From positions 1,054,001-1,118,000 of the forward strand of contig JAUIMM010000570.1 in the NCBI GenBank assembly GCA_031769625.1: a stretch of 64,000 bases of DNA, written 5' to 3'. Shown here piece by piece: positions 10,201 through 22,200 of this stretch; the stretch's first letter is position 1; each line of letters starts with the position of its first letter. The position numbers and the translations under genes were made by a program. Source of the stretch: Taudactylus pleione (Eukaryota; Chordata; Amphibia; Anura; Myobatrachidae). The notes under the pieces were generated by a model that had not been told where the DNA came from, did no database searches, and worked only from the letters and a program-made list of their open reading frames with translations.

Positions 10201-13200
10201 CTTTTTCCAGTGGCTGCAGGATGTAATGTGACAGCAATAAATGCTTAGCCTGATGCATAGAGGCTGGGGTGAGCTTCGTAACTCTGCTGCCCCAATTCAT
10301 TGCATAGTGAATACAAATCATATAGTACACAGGACACACCGGGACAGCGCGTTGAATTTTGTTTTTTATAAATACCAAGAACGTTGGATATGGAAAATAT
10401 ATTGTATTAAATCTAGGACAGACTGTTTTGTAGAGGGTGTGCTGACGACTAGATGGTGGAAAGTTTGATCCACCCCATACTTTGGACTGGACCAATATAC
10501 AAAGGAATGCATCCCATCAGTTCATTAGGAACTAGTGACACCACTGAGGCACTTTGCACCTCATGCCTCAGTGAGGTCACCAATGCCTAGTGAATGCAGA
10601 GGCCGTCCGTCATGAACATTTGAACAGTTCTCAAAAACGGCTGCTCCCACTAATTTTTCATTAGCCATAGAGCGAGAGACCTATATCCCAGGTGCCTTTG
10701 TACAGCCGCATGAGTACAATAAAATAAGACCCTATTGCAACGTCCAACTAATACAAGCAACTAATTAACTACTAATAGAAGTTCTTCAAAAATTCATATG
10801 GACATCTGGTTAGCATGCGACCATACACTGACAATACCCAACGCACTTCACCCCTCTTCTCGCCGCAACACTGGCACAGAAACTAGTGACCTACGTGCTT
10901 GGCAGGAAGAGGCGGGCAGCGAGGTCCGTGTGAAAACACACTAACGGCCGCTATTCGCCATGGTAACTTGTGGTGTCTACATACAGGCTTCATGAGCTGT
11001 GCATGGAGGCTACAATATGAGCAGAGCCCATATGTCGAGTTGCTGTCACCATGGAGCACTTACCCACACACTAGCAGAAAGCACAAAGACACACAGGTAG
11101 GACAAAGAAGCAAGGAAGAAAAGGGAGAAACCGTAAGACAATTACTGAAAAACAATTCACACCCTCACAAAACAAGAAAAAGGAAAAAATAAATAAATGG
11201 GAAAATATATTACACGTACATCAAACCGGAACTCACCTTCGCTAGGCTGGCTGTGAACAGGACGCATTCGAACAGTTCTCCCATCTTCTGAAGGAACTCG
11301 TCTACGTGTGGTCTCTTTAACACGTACACCTAAAAGAGAAGTACAGCAATTCGTAGTTCTAACGTCTCTGCAATAATACATAGAAACAGAAGAAGGAACT
11401 GTAACTTGAATGGAATAGCTGCCAATAACAGGATGTAAGTGCTCACAAGTTATAGCTTCCAGATTTACTGAATCGGAGCTGCGCGATACCGACAAGTCGT
11501 AAGGTCAGAGATTAAAAACTGGTGGGGTAATGAGCAAACAGCTCCCCCTAGTGCACACTGTGGGTTAAATCTTCTGGCAGAGATAGACCCTATTGCTCAC
11601 TCCACAAAGACTAACCCAGTCCCTGGGCACTCAGTACAGTCACGAGCCTGGGGAAAACCCCAAATTCACCAGTAGGGGGCAGGACGGGGGATGAGATTTA
11701 AAGCTACTATGGAGGAGAATGAAAGGCAACCAATCCTGTTTCTCATTCAGGGTAGTTCCAAATATCCCCAGTCCAGCCTTCTAGCGCTAAATGTGAATTC
11801 TGTTCCCATGGAAGGTGATCACCCGGTCATTGGTGTGGCTCCACAGTAGTGACCACCCCGAGGTAGCAAAACCAGGGCAGGTACAGAATTCAAATGTAAG
11901 AAAAAGCAATGTTGTTTTGTTCCATACACTTATATGGACAATTAGGTGTATGAACAACAAAACAAACACACTACTACACCGTTCTGAACAGCGAAAATCC
12001 CCAAACTTTGGTTTCCTTCTAAAAATCATCAGGCAATGGTAGAAATACATTAAATGGTAAAACGACACTATAAATCGCTAAAACTATTATTGCGAGGGGA
12101 TTATATACTGTAGGAATAGGTGCTTTACTCATTCTTAAACGGTATAAGTGATACTCAACATCGTTATATCTTATGAAGCAGGAGGTAAGATGAGGGAAAG
12201 GGGGTTAAGGTGGTAGAGCATGAAGGCCAAGTTGGGACCATTAGAGATTGATTAGACGTGGGAGAAGGTCAAGGCAGGGTCCATTACAGAGGGTGGGGGG
12301 GTGAATACCACAGGAGGAAATAAGTTTAGTGGCAGCAGAGGCAGGGGGATTGGGTGAGAGGTTTCCGGCAGCCATGAGAAGGAGCAGGGCCAGAGAGAGG
12401 ACACGTGACGATGAGTTTGTGGGCTGGTTTCTGCTCATGTACCCTGGTGAGGGCAGGAAACAGAACAGTGCACATGATATAAACAGTATCATAGAGGATC
12501 AACCCTTCACAAGAGACAGAAGCATCATGGAGACGCATAGATTGGGGCACAGTGTTCCTGTTACAGCCTGGAGTGGTGCGCAATACGTGGCTGCTTCCCA
12601 ATGCAAGTAATCGGGGATAGGCCAGGTAGAGTGGGAACAGCCTATCCTGGATTACTTGAACTGGGCTCTAGCCCATTCCACAGATAGACCACGGGTCCAT
12701 CTTCACTTCCGCTTTCCAAAGGAACAAAACAAAAAAAACACACACGAACAATTGACATTTGCATGATCTGCATAATCATTAGTTACACGATGCGTAACGG
12801 TGGTTTCATACGATAAGCCTGAATATACATGATGGAACTGCTACATTCAAACATTCGCTGTGTTTCCACACAGCAAATCCATCCGTCTCCATTATATTAA
12901 CACAGAACACATCTTTTCAGTCATTTTCTCAGGGTATCCTTCAATTACATAAGCGGAGGGAACGGACACGTCCACAGGATCACTGCTGCACATGCCACGA
13001 GGGGTTAGACTGAAAATGCACCATGTCCCCTCATTCTGCACCTTACATAGACACTTCATTCAATGTGATCAAACTAGATTCCAGCTGGCGGCATCCAAAT
13101 ACCGGCAAATATAGTGATGATCAGAGACACTGCGCACAGCGACCTAGGGAACAATTATGTATATGGTCCCTCATAGGCCTTCAAGTCACATTACAGCATG

Positions 13201-16200
13201 CCAATGACGGGTCTATAATGGGTGCAGGCTGAGCGATGCACACGGGCCCACACACCGCAAACCCTGCGCCCACATTACAGATTTATTTTTATGGAGGCGG
13301 CCATTTTCCCAGTGACTGCGCAGTAGAGATGTCCCTGGGAATAGGGCGTAAGCGCCATTTTCCCGGACACCCATGCATGCACAGTAGATTCTCGCGCCAA
13401 GGAAGAGGAGTGGGCCCACACAAAGGTTGTATATGGGCTCCCTCGTCTTTTAAATGCCCCCGCATCGCTCATAGTGAGTACATTTCATAGTCTTTAGATG
13501 CTACAGTTTTGCTCATTTGCCGTTCTGTAGTTCCGGTTACCCCGAGCCTGGACAAACCGGCCACATAATGAAAACCAGTTAAACCCAATGTTTTTGGTTG
13601 GCGAATTTGAGAATAAACTACTAATAGGAGAAGCCTACAGACCAAATGCGGGTGTACCCGCGGCATGCCCACGCTTTGGAAGGCAGATATCATTCATTCG
13701 GAGCTATTCAGCTTTCACAGTAAAAACAAAAGTGACACAAGCCTCCATAACGGCTGTATTTCATCCTGAAGGTTACAGGAAACAATCATTTCTAAATCTT
13801 ATTAGTGACTGGTGAATAGAAAACACAAAACTATGTAAAAACACAAACTATGTAAAAACTCCTTCCATACATGCTACCCTAAACAAAAGGCGATTTTAAT
13901 CACGTACCTGGTGTATTGTTCCATCTATTTCAACCGGGACAATAAAGTCAGCATTGTTAATTGGCTAGAAGGACAAAATAAAATATTCAAGTCAAAATAT
14001 GAAACATTAACATGGTGCAACTTGTAGTGTACAGCCACTGGTCGTTACCATACTATGTATAGGCACAACAGTATACAAAGGACTAACGTACTGAAAGGCT
14101 AAGACATCCAGATCTGAGGCATCCCACATATACAAAGATTACAGAGCCCGGGAATACCATGTGCTCCACGCCTCTCCACGTACAGCGATGACTATGGTCT
14201 GTTAGTTTGACCATTCCGCATTTTGATGAAGTAGGGACAAGTCCAAGAGCTAAAGTGACTGGTCAATTTCATTTGCAGAAAATGGTGTATATGGATGGAA
14301 CATGCAGCTTCGGCGCAGCACCTGGACAACTGGAATTTAATGGAATGGATTTGGTTGTTCAGATATCATTCCAGACGGAAACGTTTGGGTAGATTGAGAG
14401 AGATTAGCTCAAACTAACCCCAAACCCATTCTTTCAAAGACGGATGGTGCATTTGGTAAGGATCAGTGGACCTAAGGCAATCATTCGTCAAAAGTGGCTA
14501 CACAGGGGCAGAGCAGGAGAAGAGGGCGGTGCCAGGACAACCTGTAGCCAATCAGAGCAATAGAATGTGAACAGAAAACTTTTTTTTTTAGCCAAAGTCT
14601 GATATTTCAATTTGTTGGTAAGCTTACAGTGGGAGGGGCTCGGTAAGCACGCAGACGATAGGAGTGTCTAAGCAGTAATAGAGGCTCTGATAAGGAGTGA
14701 TTGACATAGCAACCAATCAGCTTTGAGGTAGCAATTATCAAGGACATTCTATAAAATGATAGGTAGAATCTGATTGGTTGCTATAGGTAACTTCTCCACT
14801 TTTCACTGTTTGATACAACTCCCCCCCCCCCCCAATTGCCTGGAGGATCTAACTAAAGTTGTTTGGCAAATACTAACAAAGTCTAAAAAGGTCTTTATGC
14901 GAAACACAAACAGGTTCATCGGTGAATGTAGTAGTTGCATGAACTACGCACCTTCAGGCTACCAGTACACTGCTTCTCCATAATGAGCAATGGTGTCAAC
15001 CCATGGGGAGAAAAGATAATTATATCTGGGCTTATTTCAATGAAGGAGCTAATAAACTGCATATAACAACCACTCTAGTATAAAACAATTAAAAAGAGGA
15101 AACAAAAAAAAGACAAAAAGGCTTCACACTGTGCGGCGCAGGGATAGCGACGCGATACACGGGAGGCAGAAATGGTACCTTAAATGAACTGTGCACTAAG
15201 GTCTCATCCAGGTCAATGACCACGCATTTCTTCTCATAGTCGGACACTTTCAGCTCTGGAAGGAGGTATTTTGTAGGTGGCTATTAGGAAATAAAAGGAC
15301 AATAAAGATCACTAATAGTAGAAAAAGACGATTCGTCACCGAAAAAAACAGAGCAAAGGAGTTTTCTCCCCAATAGTCAGGAGGCAGCATCACACTGGTC
15401 ATCATCAATGAATATCATAATCACAGTTATATTGTTCAACTCAGAGATGGACTATGACATTAATAAACATAGGAGTGGCCTTATTTGCCCTTTAACTCTT
15501 CCCATATGAACCAAACCTATAACAATATACCTAAATTTACTACGTCCTTTAGTGCCTCATGCCTCTGTAATACCACAAGTGCCCTGTGAATAGGCTACTT
15601 ATTCGGGCAGCCCACAATTGGCCGCAGGCACCATGAATTCTACGTACATCTTTTGACTATCGGTAACCATCAACGTTACACGGTTGGTCAGACCAGGGAT
15701 AAAAAGAAACGACAGTCGATCACAAATGTTGCGTATGAGGACTGGGGAGATGTATAAAAGCCATGTTACTATGGTATGGTTGGGTTACTGTTAAACGAGC
15801 TGGAATTAATCACCTAGCAAATCAATGAAACCAAAGCTATGCTGTTAAGGCCCGAGTAGCAGGTTCACATCTGGCATCATGATGGCCTGCGTATGAGCTG
15901 GTCTTCCACCATGTGTTATTCCAATGGGACCATTACCTTCTGCAATACTGCAAAACGCTTGTCCCCCTGCAGTGATGGTACACAATGCCAGTCTGCAGCA
16001 TCTACAGGCAGCAGGATGTTATGTGCCAGGAGGAAGAGACTGATGAGTAGTGCTAAGTCACATGGGTGCTGTACGATCAGAACTAGCTCGTACATGGAGA
16101 CGCTCATTGTAATGGTTTTTACAGTGAACTGCTTTTACCGAGCGCTTAAAGCGCTGCGCGTGACAGCCATAACTTTTCCTTAAACACTGCAGATCACATG

Positions 16201-19200
16201 TAAAACCCTGTTCTACGGCTTAAGTTGCTTGTGTAACACTGTTTAAAATGGGTTGGGTACGAGATGCTGGCGGTCGGGATGCTGCCCATCAGAATACAGC
16301 ATCGGCAGCCCGACAGTCGTCAGTCAGATCTCAGACACCCTTAGTAAGCCAACACTAACCTTCCTCTCCCTCCCCTGGGGCGTAACCCTCCCCTCCCCTT
16401 CCCTGGTGCCTAAACCTAACCCTCCCCCTAACCCCCGATACTTACCCTCGGAATGCCAGGGGTCAGGATTCTGGCACCCGGATCCCGACGCTGACGGGAT
16501 TCCGGCGCCGGTATTTCGACAGTCGGCAACCCACACACCGGGATGCTGACTACATCCAGTTTAGAATGCCATCTTCAGATGGGTAATAGGGGCAGTGAAA
16601 TCACGGAATGCACTGGTTTGCATTGGTAGACACAAGAATGGATGTTGGAGTCTTTATAGCACAAAATAAAAGGAAAAAATAAAAATACCACGTAATTGCG
16701 CACGTTAGCACAGGGAGCGGTCTGACCGCTAGCTTGTTTATGAAGGATTTTAAACAGAACACTTTTTGGTACTTTGTCAGGATCCCAACTTCTGGTTATA
16801 AGTATAAAGTCTTGATGGTTGTCTTAAACAAAAGTTGATTTTAAAGGGGTAAATTTACAAAGATGGGAGTTCTATTTAAGAAGTGATGTTGCCCATAGCA
16901 ACCAATCAGATTCTACTTCTCATTTATCTAGCACCTTCTAGAATCTGGAATCTGATTGGTTGGGCAACATCACTTCTTAATAGAACTCCCATCTTAGTAA
17001 ATTTACCCCTAAGTTAGAAACATATCTGCCAGAGTTAGGAGCTAGTTGCAAAACCTAAGAGCCAGCAATGATGTTATCCCATAAATCGAAAAAGAGAAAC
17101 AAAAAACAAAAAATACCAAAAGAAAACCAGCAAGGAAGAAAGAGAGGGGGAAAAACGCACTTGTGGCGCACACAGTATAACGTAGTGTTCAAGTAGTGTT
17201 GGCGTCTGTTGCAGGACGCTATGTCCTGCTCGATTTATTAATGATAAAATATGCCCTGACTGGATTGTAGCGCCCCGCTGGGTTGACTCCACACCTGCCT
17301 TTGCCTAGCCACCCAGTTATTTTCCCCAAATGCCGACTACCTGTCACTCACTCTGCGAATTGATCCTCTGCGTGGGCTTCAATCGCTGTCCGTGCGGCTT
17401 ACACCCATGCGCAATGGCAAGCAATCGCTTGGTCTGGACTCGGACCCTTTATAACACTGGGTCTCCGCTTGCCTTGGTGTATGTCCTAGTCATCATGATG
17501 ATCAGATTTGGCATACTGCCGTTAAAATACTGTTTTATTGGTGTTAATTTTAATGCTAGTGAAAGCGAGTAAAAGGGTATTGGGAGGGAACGAGGCCAGT
17601 TCTGTGGAGGCCTCTGGAGTTCTTTGGCACAGCAGACCTGTTAGGGTACAGGCTAGCAAGCACAGTCAGGACTAATTGGGTTGAGTAACCTACTAGATGC
17701 AGATTAAACACCCTACGAAAGATGGTTTATACTTTACACCTATATAATGTCTGCAGTTAGTGTGAATTAAAAAGACCATTTGCAGCTGCAGTTATCTAAG
17801 CATCTGACTTCATAAAAGAGGAAGCAAATGGGGTGCAGGAAATCCAAAGCATGACGTCATCCGTGGAAGTAACACAAATCAGTGTTACTTTAATAGTTAA
17901 ATGACTACATATCCACCAAATTACGGACCTGTTGAGTCAACCCCCCCCCCCCACCCCCCCGTCCCCCCCCCCCCCACCCCTTTTGGACATCATCCCAATG
18001 GGCCCTCATACAGGTTAACAAGTGGGGAACAGTCATCCAAGTTACAGTGATATCTCTGGCTCCACCCCTTTATGTAAATCCACACACTGCTGCCTGCACA
18101 GTAATCCCAGTGCTGGGGGGCAAGGATGAAAATAGGGGCAGACAGTGCTAGGGGTAAGGTTAGAATTCAGCTGGGGTAGCATTGGAGCAAGGAGAGGGTT
18201 AGGGGCAGGCAGTGCTGGGGGGGTAGGTAGATAGCGGCTAGGGCAGTACTGGGGGGCAAGTATGGAGTTAGGGGCAGGGAGTGCTGGGGGTAGGAAGGGG
18301 GTAAGGGTAGATAGTAGCTGGGGCAAGCAGGTGCTTAGGGACATGCAGTACTGGGGGTAAGGAGGAGGAAAGAGTAGATAGTTGCTGGGGCAAAAAGGGG
18401 CTTAAGCACAGACAGTACTATTGGCAGTGCTATATTAATACTGCTGACTGAGCCTCCCAGTATATACCAAGCCCAGTTAACTTCATTGAGGCCTGCAGGC
18501 ACAGGGAACACACATTACTGCAGGGGAGACATTCCTACATATCCCTACCATACGGGGTCACAGCCTACATACGCATAACTGTCTCCCCGGGCACAGATGC
18601 CGGCCAGGAGAGTATAGGCAGGCATCACACTGGCTTGCTGCCCGTACACAGAGCCGCATTGCTCACCTTTGCAGTAGAGGAGGGTGGCTGTGCCCGGGGT
18701 CAGTGCGCTCTGAAGACGATGCAGAGGCACCGCTGGAGACTGACCTGGGCTGGAAGAAGAGCACTCAGCAGATCGATGTGTGGTGCTGCTGCTCCTGGGC
18801 AGTTGGCGGCAGAGAGAGAGCGGAAGGAAGATCCTGCAGGCTGCGATTGGCTGAAGAGTCAAATGCAGTGACTGGAGGCACTGCTGCTGCTCCTGGGCTG
18901 TGGGCAGAGCCTGTTGGTCACAAGCCGGGGTGGTCGGCCGGCCGGTGTCTGGTGATTGATTGAGGACTGGAGGGGCAGTGACTAGAGCAAGGAGACGCCG
19001 CTGCCTATTGGATGAGAAGACGCCGGGGGCGGTGATTGGCGGCTGCAGTGCTGCACACAAGCTGTGCATACCACAGGACCCAGGCAGTTTTTAAAATCGG
19101 GTCCCAGACAGCCTGTAGCGCGTAAAAACGCCCTATAGCGCGTATTTTGGGAACCCTGACGTCACCTAAAACGGTCATGGGCAGATCAGTAGATATAATC

Positions 19201-22200
19201 CCATAGTGATGCATTATTATTATTGATGGGCAAATCAGTAGATATAATCCCATAGTGATGCATTATTATTGATGGGCAGATCAGTAGATATAATCCCATA
19301 GTGATGCATTATTATTGATGGGCAGAGCAGAATATGTAATACTATAGTGATGCATTATTATTGATGCGCACATCAGGAGAACTAATATCTCTGCTGCAGG
19401 ATTCGGCCAGAGCTGAGCGAGTTAACAGGCAAAGACGGATACAGTGAGGTTTGGTCCAGGCGGATTGCTCCCAGCTGGGAAGCCTCTGTGAACATGCAGC
19501 ACTCAGCTGCTCATAGCGGTAATTACCAGAGGATGGTCTCGTACGCTCACACAGGATTGGCTCTGACTTCTGTTATAGGGCAGCCCGCCCATTCCTGCCT
19601 TGCTGGAAATAGTTTCTTGTGGAAGACGTGATATATGGTACCTTTTCCTGTATCTGCTGTTTGGTATTCCTGTCCTGGTTCTGCCTTGTGTTACCTGTAC
19701 CTGTTTCAAGTATATCTGGAAGATTCATTGTGGTGCAAATTCACTCTGCAAGCCATTTGTGTTATGTACTGTTGTTATTCCATCCTGCAATATATGTACA
19801 CGTTGAGTCTCCGTTATCCAAAATGCTTGGGGCCAGGGGTATTTTGGATAATGGAATATTCTGTATTTTGGAATAATTGGATATCATAATGAAATATCTT
19901 GGGAATGGGACCCAAATATACACACAGAATGCATTTATGTGTTCTATACACCTTATACACACAGCCTGTAGGTAATTTTATACAATATTTTCAATAATTT
20001 GTGCCTTAGACAAAGTTTGTGTACATTGAACCATCAAAAATCAAAGGTTTCATTTTCTCAGTCAAGCCAAAAAAAATCCGTATTTCGGAATATTTGGATA
20101 TGGGAGACAACCTGTAATATCTCTTGCTGCCTTTATACTCTACAAAACACATGCTGGTTATATGTTGCTATTCCATTCTGCATTATATGTTATGCTGAAA
20201 TTCCATACTGCCAGCTGCATGTGCATCTGAGTTTATTGCTATACATCTTGCAATATATTGGTTGTTTGTGATTGCTATATTTTATGCAGTTGTGTTTATA
20301 TGCAATCGTATTCTGTTATTGTCCGCAGTGCACGCTGCTCTGTGGTAATTACCCTGCGATATTACTTAGTATTACTGATATTCATGCTACCTGTTTAATA
20401 GTGTGCATTCCATCTTACTGGTGCCCACGGCTGCAGGCTGCTCTGTGGTTAATATTTCCTTTGTAGTACTGCTCCAGTTTTACCTTGCAAACTCCCGCTG
20501 TTTGTATAAACCCCCTACTGTTCGAAGGTTAGGACTTGGCGGCATCTTAAGTGCCGGTGAGTGCATTGTACTCTCTATGGGAACAACGGGAGTTTGTTAT
20601 AGGCACAAGCACTCCCTAGAGTGATTCAAGGGGATTTATACAAATACAGGGGAGATTCATTACAATCCCATAGTGATGCATTATTATTGATGCACAGACC
20701 AGAAGATAAAATCCAATAGTGATGCATTATTTAGTGTTCCCTCTAGCTCCGGCGGGAGGCAGGGCGCCGGAGCTAGAGAGGGCATGGTCATCGAAAAGGG
20801 GGCGTGTCTATAAGACGCGTCCCCTTTCGTCACTCTTGGGGGCGTGCCCGGCAATTACGGACACGCCGGGCAGCCCCCAAGCCCTGCAGACAGTGAGAAT
20901 AGATGCCGGGCGCATGCGCCCGGTGTCTATTCTCCGGCGGTGACCGGGTCACCGCACATTTCTTCACCCGCGGGACACTGCGACCCGCGGGTGAAGACGG
21001 TTCCCGCAGGCTGTTAGGGCAGGGCGCTTTTTGCCCTCCTTCTGGAGGGCAGGGCGCTTTTTGCCTTCCAGAAAGAGGGCAGGGCGCCGCGCCCCACTAA
21101 AACAGCCTAGCGGGAACGCTAATTATTATTGATGCACAGATCAGAAGATATAATCTCATAGTGAGGCATTATTATTGATGCACAGATCAGAAAATATAAT
21201 CCCACAGTGATGCACTATTATTGATCAGAAATTGTAATCCCATAGTGATGCATTATTATTATTGATGCTCAAATCAGAAAATATAATCCCATAGTGATGC
21301 ATTATTATTGATCAGAAGATGTAATCCCACAGTGATGCATTATTATCGATGCGCAGATCAGAAGATATAATCCCACAGTGATGCATTATTGATGCACAGA
21401 TCAGAGGATGTAATTCCATGGTGATGCATTATTATTATTGATGCGCAAATCAGAATAAATAATCCCACGGTGATGCATTATTATTGATGCACAGATCAGA
21501 AAATGTAATCCCATAGTGATGCATTATTATTGATGCACAGATCAGAAGATATAATCCCACGGTGATGCATTATTATTGATGCACAGATCAGAAGATATAA
21601 TCCCATGGTGATGCATTATTATTGATGCACAGATCAGAAGATATAATCCCATAGTGACGCATTATTATTGATGCGCAGAGAAGATATAATCCCATAGTGA
21701 TGCATTATTATTGATGCACAGATCAGAAAATGTAATCCCATAGTGATGCATTATTATTGATGCACAGATCAGAAGATATAATCCCACGGTGATGCATTAT
21801 TATTGATGCACAGATCAGAAGATATAATCCCATGGTGATGCATTATTATTGATGCACAGATCAGAAGATATAATCCCATAGTGACGCATTATTATTGATG
21901 CGCAGAGAAGATATAATCCCATAGTGATGCATTATTATTGATGCGCAGAGAAGATATAATCCCATAGTGATGCATTATTATTGATCAGAAGATATAATCC
22001 CATAGTGATGCATTATTATTGATGCACAGATCAGAAGATGTAATCCCAAAGTGATGCATTATTATTGATGCACAGATCAGAAGATATAATCCCACAGTGA
22101 TGCATTATTATTGATGCACAGATCAGAAGATATAATCCCACAGTGATGCATTATTATTGATGCACAGATCAGAAGATATAATCCCATAGTGATGATTATT

